Origin: Cyanophora paradoxa
Lineage: Eukaryota > Glaucocystophyceae > Cyanophorales > Cyanophoraceae
DNA: 64,000 bases
Reading direction: 5' to 3'
Assembly: GCA_004431415.1 (NCBI GenBank)
Contig: QPMI01000071.1
Location: 477,554-541,553, forward strand
Of the stretch, positions 54,705-64,000 are shown piece after piece (position 1 is the first letter of the stretch; every line of letters starts with the position of its first letter). The notes under the pieces are model-generated. The model worked only from the letters and a program-made list of their open reading frames with translations. It made no database searches and was not told where the DNA came from. A program made the translations under genes and the position numbers.

Positions 54705-55267
54705 TCACGTGGATACCCTCCTCAACACTGCATAGATTTTGGAGTCCGCGATCGTGACTATGTACTGTTGGCTGTCGACGGAGACTGCGAGGGGGATCTC
54801 AGTCAGCACTGGCTCAGGAACGGCGCGGGGCGGGGCGCGGCTTCGCGGGCACTCCAGACGAACCAGTGAGGCGCTTGAACGTGTCAGCGGGATTCCCGAC
54901 CGCGAACATCACCCCATTCGTGTCCTGTGACACAGCTCGAACCATGCCCGCTAGAACTCGGGTCGCGCCCGCTGGACCCGGGGCGCGCGCCGCACCTGAA
55001 GCAGGCGATGTATGACGCGGGACACTTCCGTCGCTTTGCTCGAGAGCTCACCGGTCGCCTGCGCAAGCGCGCCGAGGTCGGCCGTCGGGCGCTAGCGGGC
55101 GCGGGTGGCGCTGGATTTCAGACCTTCAGCACGGTGCCGTTGATGTCTGTGACCAGAACGCCGAGCGTATTCGGTAGAGACTCCAGCGCGGAGATGTCGA
55201 CCTCCTGCGCCTGCTCGAGCGAGTGGCATGAGCGCGATGAGCGCGGCGCATGAAAGAGACACACCAT
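54705..55267 (-). CDS. LAMTOR4: Ragulator subunit LAMTOR4-like (roadblock fold), four exons
   Basis: Lysosomal/vacuolar scaffold subunit that, in animals, helps anchor Rag GTPases for TORC1 nutrient signalling. Reconstructed exons (plus coordinates): 55124-55267, 54996-55058, 54864-54924, 54705-54784. Together they give exactly 115 codons plus stop with consistent phases (0, 0, 1). Key segments: LEQAQEVDISALESLPNTLG, VLVTDINGTVLK|, ATGELSSKATEVSRVIHRLL|, TNGVMFAVGNPADTFKRLT|, VDSQQYIVTIADSKIYAVLR, stop TGA. These follow the human order: a short helix, LG.LV....G.VL..SG.L, a helix, then F+RL....  and the VTV....++VV strand pair. The best start is ATG 55267; the first 16 residues are not family-like. 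No single open frame reveals it. Tail-to-tail with the CaMKII-domain gene (123 bp). Confidence 0.72.
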
Positions 55268-55509
55268 CGCCTGTGCTCTCGTTCCTGCACGTTCTGCCCA
55301 CACTTGCTCCTCTTCTCGCACGTACCCCGCACGGCGGCTTTCTTGTGAGCAAGCGCGATACGTGCGTAGCCCGCAACCGCATTAGAAGCGGCTTGAGAGC
55401 GGCATGCTTCGAAGGATCAGCAGCGGCAGCGCGAGGGCCCGCCGCCCCGACTCAGGCGGCGCAGACGCGACAAGCTCAGTGGCGAGTCTCAACCCCTTCG
55501 ACAAGCTCA

Positions 55510-56322
55510 ATGGTGAGCGCAGGCACGGCCTCTTCGACGCGCTCGGCCGCCGTGCGCTCAAGCGTACGCTTGCGCTTAGATGACATCGTCGAGGTCATCA
55601 TGCTCTTTCTGGACGCCAAGGGTGTGGCTGCGTTCGCTTGCTCAAGTAGACGCTTCCGGGCGCTGTCCAGGTAAGCGCCCGCTTAGCTTTAATGATCACC
55701 CGCCCACGACTTCCCCTGAGCCGCGCTGCCCCACATCAGGGAGTTCGAGGTGGTTTGGATGCGCCACCTCCCCCGACTCTCCTGCTCGATCTTGATCCCC
55801 CGCTCGTCCTGGCTGGCCATCCCGCAGGTGCCAGCTCCCGCGCTCTGCGGCCGTGTTTCTAGTCACTGAGTGCTGACGAGAGCGGCGGGCAGCGGCACCT
55901 GGGGCGGGTGATTGCGCAGAGCAGCCTGCTGGAGCTGCACCGGAACCCGCCGCCAGCGCGCTTCGACGAGGACGCGGGGGTGTGGAGCGGGGCGCTGCGG
56001 CTCGCCTTTGGGGAGGCGCAGCTGGAGCGCAGGCCGGGCCTCTCCCTCAAGGCCCTCTACGTCAAGAAGCTCCGCGAGTGGACCAGGAAGGTCCCCGCCC
56101 CGGCCTGCGCCCCGTCCCCCGCCCCCCCCCCCCCCCCCCCCCCGCCCCCCCCCCTCCGCCGCGCGCCCGCCCCCGACGCTGACCAGGCCCCGCGCCGCCG
56201 CCGCGCCGTGCCTCCAGGACGAGTACCGGCGACTTATGTTCGGACACTCGGGCGCCGGTGGCGCCCGCCCGCCCGGCGCCCCGCCCTCGCGCCTCGGCAG
56301 GAGCTTCGAGACCCTCTTGTGA
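55510..56322 (+). CDS. F-box-like protein
   Basis: ATG 55510 is followed by a basic Ser/Ala leader and an F-box-like helix set, LDDIVEVIMLFLDAKGVAAF, ACSSRRFRALSR|, then EFEVVWMRHLPRLSCSILIP, RSSWLAIPQ|, a third exon with SSLLELHRNPPPARFDED, GVWSGALRLAFGEAQLERRP and SLKALYVKKLREWTRK|, and a last exon, EYRRLMFGHSGAGG, ending RSFETLL at TGA 56320-56322. The pattern (F-box, then W..H/LP.L..., then LYVKKLREW) is typical of F-box proteins with a short C-terminal part. An in-frame ATG at 55228 would overlap the LAMTOR4 first exon and is less likely. The third intron contains long poly-C runs (about 56115-56155). Confidence 0.65.
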
Positions 56323-56441
56323 CCCCTGCACGCGTGCAATCTGTCATCTACTTGAACTGCACCGCTTGAGCTGATACACTGATTCATAAGTACACGTCAT
56401 GATTTTAGCTGGAGCGCCGGCGGGGGCCTCGCGATCGGGGC

Positions 56442-58083
56442 TCAGACGGGGACGTTGGCGCCGCGGGGGCGAGAGGGCCACGGCCAGGGGGGGAGCTTGT
56501 GGAAGGGGGCGAGGGGCGGCACGGCCGGCGGCGGCGGGGCGCGGGGCGGGGCGGAGAGGGCGGGGCCGGCTCGAGGAAGGGCCCGATGGCGGCGTCCTGC
56601 CAGGCGTGCCTGGGGCGGGCGGCCGGGTGCGCGCGCGCCGCCCGCACCGTCGGGCTCACCGGCACGTTCCCCGTCGCCAGCGCGAAGAGCGGCTCCGCCA
56701 CGCACGCCGGCAGCGCCCCCAGGCACCCGCACGTCGCCGACATCTGCCCGCCCGGTACCTGCCGCCCCGCCCCGCCTCGGCACCCTCGCCGGGGGCGGGG
56801 GCGGGGCCGGGGGGCGGACGTGCGCTTGGGGTGGGCGCTGGAGAGGGCGTCGAGGACGTGCGAGGCGATGAGGCCGGGGCCCGGCATCGCCCCCGGCGCC
56901 GACGCCGCCCGCAGCGCCGACCTGCTCGCCCCGCTCTCAGCCCCGGGGCGGCGCGGTGCGGGGGGCGGCGTGGCGGGCCAGCTGCGGCGGAAGGGATCGT
57001 CGTAGTCGGGGGAGCGGGCGAGGACCTGCGGGGCCGGGGGCCCTCGGCCCTCGAGGCGGGGCGTGGCGGGGCGGGGATCGCGCCTCTGCAGACTCGGCGT
57101 CGAGGGCGGCGACATCGGTCATCGCCGTCCGCACGTGGCCCTGCGCACCCCGTCTCGGGCCGGGCCGGGCGGCGCGGGCGGCCCCCGGGGCGCACGGGCT
57201 TGACGAGGGAGACGGAGACGCCGTGGGGCGCCAGCTCGCGCCGCAGACTCTCCGCCAGCCCCTCCACCGCCCGCCTGCGCCGCCCCCGCCCGCCCCGGTC
57301 GCCCCCGCGCCGGCGCGCGCCCCGGCCGGGCGGCGCCGCGCGCACTTGGAAGCGCAGTAGGCGGAGTAGAAGGGCATGGCGAAGTCGCTGGCGATGGAGC
57401 CGACGAGCACGACGCGGCCGCGCGTGCGCCGCACCTCCGGCAGCAGCGCCCGCAGCACCCCGAAGTGCCCCACCACGTTCACTGCGCCCCCGCGTGCCAC
57501 GCGCCCCATCGGCCCGAGCGCAGCGAGCCGGCGCCTCCGCGGCCAAGGCGCGCGCGCACCCTCGAAGATGCGCCGCACGTCGGCCATCTGCATCGTCTCG
57601 AGGGGGCCCCTCCGGAGCGTCCCGGAGTTGCACACGACGCCCAGGCGGCCCCAATCGGCGAGCGCCGGCCGTATGATCTTCGGGAGCTTCTCGATGTCCT
57701 GCGCACGCGCATGCGGGACGGCTTCTGAGCGCCGCGCCGCGTGCTTCCGGGGCCGCGAGCTCGAGGAGACGCACGTCTGTCTTCGTGATGTCGAGGACGA
57801 CTGTCTGGAGGCGCGAGGAGGCCCGCGCCTGCAGCGCCCGCCCCTCTTCCGCATTCAACACGCTCGCAAAAACCTTCAACGCCGCAACAGCAGCTCAGTT
57901 CAGCGTCGAGCGAAGACGCGCGCGAAGGCCGCACGGCGGCGGCATTGGAGGCAGCAAGTGCAGTTCACGTGCACGGACCTTGAACCCGGCGCGGTCCAAC
58001 AAGAGCGCCGTCTCGCGCCCGATGCCAGATGAGGCACCGACCACTAGAACAACGTAGGGCTGCAAAGAGGGACCGGCGCCCAT
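56442..58083 (-). CDS. Short-chain dehydrogenase/reductase (SDR)
   Basis: NAD(P)-dependent oxidoreductase, substrate unknown. Start ATG 58081-58083: MGAGPSLQPYVVLVVGASSG, IGRETALLLDRAGFK| gives the Rossmann GxxxGxG (GASSGIG). Then VVLDITKTDVRLLE (adenine-side Asp), LGVVCNSGTLRRGPLE (in place of the usual NNAG), NVVGHFGVLRALLPEVRR, GRVVLVGSIASDFAMPFYSA and YCASK (Ser-Tyr-x3-Lys catalytic set), AVEGLAESLRRELAPHGVSV, SLVKP| and GHVRTAMTDVAAL. The long C-terminal part, with ASHVLDALSSAHPK, LPACVAEPLFALATGNVPVS and HAWQDAAIGPFL, is longer than in the simplest SDRs; stop TGA 56442-56444. About seven exons. Classical SDR; 3-ketosphinganine-reductase-like or DHRS-like assignment would be guesswork. 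Confidence 0.86.
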
Positions 58084-58368
58084 GGCCGGAGAGAAGGAGT
58101 AGAGGTACAAACGATGTCGATCTGGCCGGCTGTTGCGATCAAATTTGATGGGGTGCACGGATCACGGCGCGGCAGTCACGATTTGCTCTGGATCGGCAGA
58201 GAGCTATACTGTTTAAATCCCTCGCCGAAGGCGCTTGCTTCTGCGCTTTTCGGCCGCGGAATTCGGCGAAGTGGGGGAGTACGGGAATACGACAGCGGGC
58301 CGCAGGAAACCGAGGCCGGGTCTTCACGCCCAGAGCGCCAAGCCAGCGAGCTGGCGACGGAGGCAGCG

Positions 58369-60195
58369 ATGCCCGGGCCCGCGCCCCCGCATCCAGTTGT
58401 GGGGGCGCTGAGGCGTCTGGTTCCTGCTTCGTTCGTGGTCCCCTTGCTGCTCACATCCAACGTCGTATGTGCCATTGGCTGCATCATGGTCTCCTCCCGC
58501 GCGCTCGCACGTTCCCGGCTCGCTCTGTTGACGCGCACCCCGGCCAGGTCAACAAAGTTCTGTTCCGGCATGGTGAGGCGCTGCAGCGGCCTTTAGCGCC
58601 CGCTCGCTGGGCTTACGCAGCGCCGCGCCGCGGCCGCAACGCGCGAAACGGGCTCAAGCGCTGCCTTCGCTGCGCAGGGTTTCACTTCGGCATCTCGCTC
58701 ACCTGCATTCACTTCTACATCTCTTCTGTATCTATGCTCCTTATGGCATGGCTCGGATTGTTCGAGGTCAAGAAGGTGCCGCTCCGGGCGATGCTTCCCG
58801 TGGCCTTCATCTTCAGCGTGGGCCTTGTGCTCGCAAATCTGAGCCTCGACTGGAATTCCATCGGGTTCTATCAATTGATGAAGATCCTGCAGGCGCGCGC
58901 CTCCGCCGCTCTCGTCGTCGATTGCCGCGACTGAGGCCTCCGCTCAGACTCCTCTCGTGGGCCTCATCGAATTCCTTTTCTACGGTGAGCGCAGCGGTGT
59001 ATTGCCTCTGCGAACGCCGTTGCGGTTCTCTCTTGCCCGCGCGGCGCTTCGGGGAGAGCGATCGGCGGGGCGCGCAGGCCAGAAGCGGTCGCTGAAGGAG
59101 GGCGTCGGCCTGGCGATCATCTGCGTGGGCATCGGCATCGCGACCGTGCGGGACGCCGGGACGAACGTCGTCGGGACGGTCATCGCGGTGGCGGCGGCGC
59201 TCTTCCAGTCGGGGAGCCACATCAACTCGAAGAGCGTGCAGCATGACCTCGACGCCAACGCCTTGCAGGTGGCCCCGCCCCTCCATCCCCCACCGCCCCC
59301 GCACCGCCGCCGACGCGCCACGGCGGGGCGCAGATGCTCTACTACCAGTTCCCCCTCTCCGCCGCCATCCTCACCGTCTCCGTCGTCGTCTTCGACAACA
59401 AGGCGCGCCTCGCGGGGCCCCGGGCCCCACCCCCCGGCGCTCGCTCCCGCCGCTGAGGCGCCGCCCCGCGGCGGCCCTCGCGCAGGTGCTCGCGCACTCG
59501 TTCGACCTGCGGACGGGGGGCCTGCTGCTCCTCTCGGCCTTCATGGGCTTCTGGGCGATCGTCTCGGGCTGGTTCGTCCTCAAGAGCACCTCCGCACTCA
59601 CCTTCTCCGTCGTCGGCCACCTCAAGACCACCCTCATCCTCTTCTGGGGGTGCCCGCGCGCCCCCTACCCCCTCCCGCCCCCCCCTCCCGCCGCCCCCCC
59701 CCCCCCCTCCCCCGTCCCCCGTCCCCGTCCCCCCGTCCCCCCGTCCCCCCGTCCCCCGTCCCCCGTCCCCCCCTTCTCACGGGGCGAGGCGGCGGTGCAG
59801 GTTCATCTTCTTCGACGCGGACCTCTCGGCGCGGACGGCGATCGGCTCGCTGCTCGCCCTCGCCGGCATGGTGGTCTACTCCATGTACCGCAGCCAGGAG
59901 GCCCGCCCGCCCGCCCTGCCCTCCCCGCTACCTCGCCTGAGCGCGCGCCGGGTGGCAGATCTACCGGAAGGAGGGGGCCTGGTGGGGCGGGGCGGCGGCG
60001 GCGAAGGGGCGGCTGCTGCCGATCCAGGAGGAGAAGACGGTGAAGGACGAGGTGGACGGGCTGCGCTACGGCATCCTCCGCTTCCTCGAGATGCAGGGCT
60101 TCTCCTCGCTGCTCCAGTGGCGCTCCGTCCTCCTCCTCGCCGCCGCCGTCCTCGCCCTCGCCGCCGCCGGCTCCCTCCTCGCCGCCAGGCGATAG
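58369..60195 (+). CDS. Drug/metabolite-transporter superfamily, TPT/nucleotide-sugar type (SLC35-like)
   Basis: Membrane antiporter for sugar phosphates or nucleotide sugars, in plastid or Golgi membranes. Start ATG 58369: MPGPAPPHPVVGALRRLVPA. Predicted membrane segments: FVVPLLLTSNVVCAIGCIM|, a small exon VNKVLFRHG|, FHFGISLTCIHFYISSVSML, LMAWLGLFE, MLPVAFIFSVGLVLANLSLD, FYQLMKILQ|, TPLVGLIEFLFY|, GVGLAIICVGIGIATVRDAG, VGTVIAVAAALFQSGSHI, MLYYQFPLSAAILTVSVVVF, GGLLLLSAFMGFWAIVSGWF, LTFSVVGHLKTTLILFWG|, AIGSLLALAGMVVYSMYR|, then a cytosolic part and a last hydrophobic stretch, SVLLLAAAVLALAAAGSLLA, TAG 60193-60195. N+K...F, LANLSLD..S.GFYQ..K and the GH.KT..IL block are family hallmarks. Substrate not assignable. 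Confidence 0.88.
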
Positions 60196-60973
60196 CCCCC
60201 CGCCCCCGCCCCAGGGCGGCGTACGTGGCTCTAGGTAGGCAGAGGGTAGGACGCTCAAAACCGGAGTGTGCGCAGCTGCAGCTGCAGCTTGGCCTGCGAG
60301 GGCGGGGAGGGGGATAGGAAATTCGGAGCCTTTTATTCTGAACTCTTCGGAGCCTTGAAGCCTTAGCTACAGAACTCGGAACTCGCACTGCGCATGCCTT
60401 GCAATTGATCATCGGATCACTGAGCTCGCCGCGCTCGGCCGTCACTGAGTCACGGCGTCGACCGCAAGCCATTATACGCCGTGACGTTACATGATTTTCT
60501 CAAAATATCCGTTATATGATCGACCATGTAGCCTAGTTATATAATTAGACTCCGGGACCCGCGGGACATTACTGAGTGCTATAGCTAGGCCCAGGATTCG
60601 TGCATGCAATGATTCATGATCACTCAATGCCATAATAACTCAGCCCGGCGCCGCGGCTGTCGACGGGAATTATATATATAATTATCGGATACACACTGAT
60701 CATGATCGACATCAGGCATCAAATCAATTATCAGGTAGTACTACAATGAAAAGTTGAACTCAGTGACTAAGGTTTGCAAATTGTCCAAGAAGGCAGAACG
60801 ATTTACGCAACGACTGCCGGTCGCAGACGACAGCCACACGCACTGATGACCTACTGAGTGCTGACTGACACTATAGCTAACGAACATCTCAGAAGACCTA
60901 CACGCTCTCTCACGATTAAACGTGCGTGTGGATGATGATGAATGGCGACGGTGTCGGGGCCCGGGGGCCATGG
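60196..60973. other. AT-richer intergenic region between convergent genes
   Basis: About 60310-60950 is AT-rich, with TATATA runs near 60670, repeated ATGATCA words and no coding signal. It probably contains two 3' untranslated regions. Confidence 0.5.
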
Positions 60974-63900
60974 TCAGACCCAGAGGGAGAGGAAGGCGCC
61001 GTCGGGGGGCTTGGCGCCCATGGCGAGGCGCTCGGCGGCGGGCAGTGTGAGGCCGGCCTCGGAGGCGATGCGGGCGAAGGCCTCGGCGGCCTCCTCGGCC
61101 GCCCCGGCCTCCTCCTCCGCGACCGAGAGCTGCAGCGCCGCCTGCGCCTCCAGCGGCCGCAGCCGCATCGCCGCGAAGCCGGCCCGCGCCGCCCGCAGCA
61201 GCGCCACGCGCCGCCCGGGGCGGAGGCCGGGCTCCGCGGCGCGCGCGAGCTGCTCGAAGGGGGCGAGGGCGGGGAGGCGGGCGCGGGCGGTGCGGCGGAG
61301 GAGGGCGAGGAGCTCGCGCGCTAGGGCCGCCGCCCGCTGCGCCTCGGCCCGGAGCTCGGCGGGGCCCTCGCCCCGCGCCCCGCTCGCCCGCCGCGAGACG
61401 GGCGAGTCGGGCGAGGCGGCGCCGGGGGCCCCGAGTAGGAGGAGAGCTCCGGGTGGCGCCCCGGCGCGCAGATAGAAGGTCGCCTCGTCCTCCACGAGCG
61501 GCGGCGGGGGCCGGCGGGGGCGACGCGGGCGGGGCAGAGGAGGCGGCGCCAGAGGGACGGGGCGGGGAGGAGGCGGGCGGCGGCGGCGGCGCGGGCGGCA
61601 GTGGCGGCGCGCCACCAGAGGGCGAAGTCGACGGCCACGAGCAGCGCCGGCATCGCAAAGTACATCAGCGTCCGCACCTGCGCGCGCCCCGCCCGCCCCC
61701 GCCCCTCGGCCCCGCTCGCCCCGCCGGCGCGGCGCGGCGCGGGGCGCGCGGGGGCGGGCACCTGGGAGCGCCAGAAGGCGGCGGCCTGGGTGACGGCGGC
61801 GAGGGCGGAGTGCGGGTCGCCGCGGCGCCAGCGGAGGACGGCGGCGAGCAGCCGGACCGTCTCCAGGGGCCACGTGCTCGCCCGCCCGGCGTCGAGCTGC
61901 GGGGGCGCGGCTCGGCCAGGCTCGGAGGGGGCGGGGCGGGGTGGGGGCGGGGCGCACGAGGAGGGCGCGGGCGAGGGGGGCCTCGGCGGCGGGGTCGCGG
62001 CCCTGGAGGAGGGCGCACCAGCCCTCGACGACGGCGGCAAGCTGCGCGGCCGCCGCGTCCATCCCGAGGCGCGAGTAGAGCGAGAGGGCCTCCTCGCACG
62101 CCGCCCCCGCCCCCGCCAGGTCCCCCGTGAGGGCCAGCGACACCGCCAGGAACATGTGCGCGTCCGACGCCAGCGGGTCCGCCCCGCCGGCCGCCACCGC
62201 CGCCCGCGCGTCCGCCAGCCCCTCCTCGAAGCGGCCCTCCCGGCACAGCCGCAGGTGCGAGTGGTTGTGCAGCGTCTGCGCGGCGCGTCAGCGCGGCGCG
62301 CTCGCTCGCGGCGGCGCGGCGGGGGCGGGCGGCGCGAGCGGGCGCGCCATCATGGCCTGCGGGACGTGGACGCGGGCCGCGAGCTCGTCGAGCATCGGGA
62401 GCGCCGCCCGCTTGGGGCCCGGCAGGCCGACCACTGCGCCGGCGCCGACCGCGTGAGGGCTCGGCGGGGGCCCGGGGCGGGCGGGGCTGGCTCGCACGGT
62501 CGAGGAGGGTCACGAGGTTGCCGATGATGCGGACGTCGGCGATGCCGTGCTCGATGGGGGGCGTGGCGAGGGCGATCTCGGCGGCGCGGACGAGGGCGGC
62601 GGCGCCGAGGCCGAAGGCGGAGCGGGGCCCGCGGAGGTGGACGCCGGCGCGGAAGGCGGCCCAGGCGATCAGCAGGGCGCAGTCCAGCACCGCCTCCCGC
62701 ACGCCCGGCGGCGGCAGGCCCGCCCCCCGCTCCCGCCCCCCGACGGCCTCTTGTACGCCACCCGCACCGCCCGCACCAGCGCCCCTGCGCCCCGCTCGCC
62801 GCCTGCCGCCCGGTCGCGGGCGGCCGACGGGGGGCACCGATGGCGACGAGCGGGGAGGAGGGCTTGGCGGCATCAGCTCCCCCGCGCTCTCGATGCACGC
62901 CAGCTGCCGCCGCCGCGTGAGGCGCGCCGAGCGGAGCGGCCCCGGGGCGGGCGCGGCGCACCGCAATCTCTCCCGCGAGGCCCATGCGCCCTGTGCCGGG
63001 GCGGCGTCAGCGCGGGGGCGGCGGGAGCAGCGGGGGCGGCGGGGCGCGCCGATTCGGTACTCAGCAAAGGCCCAGGCGCTGAGGGCCCGCGTGCGCATCG
63101 CCGCCCACTCGGCGGCCGGGCGCCCGTCCTCGAGCGGCGGCGAGGCCGGCGAGCCGGCGCCGGTGGCGCGCGACATGGGGGGCGGGGCGGCGGCGCGCGC
63201 GGCCGGCGGGAGGGCGGCGGGGCGCCGGCGAGGCCGAGCCAGTCGACGGTGACGCCTGCGGATGCTTCAGAGGGGGGCGGGGCGGGGCGGGGCGGGGCGG
63301 GCGGACCGATCTCGGCGAACATGCGGCGGGCCTCGGGAGGGCGTGCCCGCGCTGCGCGCTCACCGCCGCCCGCTCCAGCTGCACCAGCGCCCGCTCCGCC
63401 CGCCCCGCCTGCCGCCAGTGGCCCCTGCCAGCCCCGCCCGTCGGCCCCGGCCCGGCAACCCGGGTGCTGGGGCGGGCGTGGGGCCGCACGCGAGCACGGC
63501 CGGGTCGTCGGAGGCGCCGCGCTTCTCCAGCCACGCCGCGTACCGGCCGTGCAGCTCACTGCGCACGGCCGGCGGCCTCGGGGCGGGGCGGGGCGGGGGG
63601 GCGGGGCGGGGGCGGGGCGGACCGGCGGCGGGCGGCGGGGAGGGCGGCGTAGAGGGCGTCGGCGACGAGGGCGTGGATGAAGGCGAAGGGCAGCTCCAGC
63701 GGGGGCCACGCCGCCCCCTCTCTCTCCTCCCCGCCCCGCCCCGCCCCCGCCACGTCCCGCGTCCACTCCTGCGGGGGCGTCGGCGGGGCGCCGGGGCGGC
63801 GGGGGCGGGGCGGACGGTGATGAGGCCGGCGCGGCGGAGCTGGCGGAAGGCGGCGCGGGTGGCGTCGGGCCCCGGGCCCGTCGGGTCGACGGCGGCGACG

Positions 63901-64000
63901 GCGGCCGGCGTGAAGCGCGCCCCGATGACCGCCGCCACCTTGAGCACGCCCTGCGCCCCGCCGCGTCGCCTCGCCGCCCCACGCGGCCCCGCGCCCGCCC
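60974..64000 (-). CDS. AAA-ATPase/TPR portion of a soluble adenylyl-cyclase-like protein (5' end outside window)
   Basis: Partial: the gene continues beyond 64000. The visible part starts in the C-terminal half of an AAA (STAND-type) module, VLKVAAVIGARFTPAAVAAV, FRQLRRAGLITV|, PFAFIHALVADALYAALPAA, LHGRYAAWLEKRGASDDPAV, HWRQAGRAERALVQLERAA, which is the block that follows nucleotide-cyclase domains in ADCY10-like and bacterial cyclase-AAA-TPR proteins. Then helical repeats: IGNLVTLLDRA, SDAHMFLAVSLALTGDLAGA, RLGMDAAAAQLAAVVEGWCA, LETVRLLAAVLRWRRGD, LMYFAMPALLVAVDFALWWR, ARELLALLRRTARARLPALA, MRLRPLEAQAALQLSVAEEE and GLTLPAAERLAMGA, ending FLSLWV, stop at 60974. Whether a cyclase domain lies upstream cannot be seen. 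At least twelve exons. Confidence 0.75.

Noticed and set aside
54927-55253. 108-residue plus-strand open frame
   Set aside because: Antisense of LAMTOR4 exons 1 and 2.
61665-63176. 503-residue minus-strand open frame as a single protein
   Set aside because: It joins introns and out-of-frame exons of the AAA/TPR gene; the repeat-like helices change frame at CTGAC...CAG boundaries.
1-64000. Bacterial or viral origin of the window
   Set aside because: SixA-, RsmD- and ABC-F-like genes have bacterial relatives, but all are interrupted by spliceosomal introns of the same kind as the eukaryote-specific genes.

Overview
The window looks like nuclear DNA of a very GC-rich, intron-rich unicellular eukaryote, most likely a photosynthetic protist with a red-type plastid (haptophyte- or pelagophyte-like; the sequence alone does not decide). 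The evidence is spliceosomal introns (GT...AG, usually with CTGAC or CTAAC 10-40 bases before the 3' AG), eukaryote-only proteins (GCN5-type acetyltransferase with bromodomain, kinesin-14, F-box, Ragulator LAMTOR4, CaMKII association domain), a plant/algal RETICULATA-related plastid protein and an AP2-domain factor. I see no tRNA, rRNA, CRISPR, phage or clear transposon genes. Most genes are broken into exons of 10-60 codons, so long open frames here are often antisense shadows; the models below were read by following protein motifs across splice sites. CDS spans are outer limits and include introns.

Layout. 1-2638: mosaic, palindrome-rich DNA with no solid gene. 2639-8454(-): GCN5/KAT2 acetyltransferase with AT-richer introns. 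8848-11502(+): TPR protein with two MYND zinc fingers. 12653-13729(-): possible gene. 13835-21015(+): ABC-F ATPase in about 35 exons. 21016-23800: AT-richer DNA with weak gene candidates. 23811-28255(-): large unrecognised protein with a TPR-like tail. 28672-29527(+): small amphipathic protein. 29714-32963(-): kinesin-14. 33089-33990(+): coiled-coil protein. 34573-35405(-): SixA-like histidine phosphatase. 35576-37285(+): F-box/leucine-rich protein. 37648-39494(-): RETICULATA-related. 39766-41430(+): WD40 protein. 42091-43206(+): tail-anchored C2-like protein. 43574-45205(-): D-amino-acid oxidase type flavoenzyme. 45458-47380(+): mitochondrial carrier. 47743-48305(-): candidate gene. 48546-50692(+): AP2 factor. 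51454-53509(-): RsmD-like rRNA methyltransferase. 53570-54581(+): CaMKII association domain. 54705-55267(-): LAMTOR4. 55510-56322(+): F-box-like. 56442-58083(-): short-chain dehydrogenase. 58369-60195(+): sugar-phosphate/nucleotide-sugar transporter family. 60974-64000(-, runs off the end): AAA/TPR part of a soluble-adenylyl-cyclase-like protein.

Three things stand out. First, gene order: genes alternate strand almost perfectly as head-to-head pairs with short shared upstream regions (down to 60 bases between start codons) and close tail-to-tail ends. Second, introns: most share C-rich (CCCCG-type) bodies on the coding strand, resembling a repeated intron family, and several have grown by local duplications that copy an exon edge with its splice site. 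Third, gene structures hidden from open-frame searches: GCN5 with a glycine tract inside its catalytic domain, and a four-exon LAMTOR4. The genes do not form one pathway; they are a housekeeping and signalling mix.
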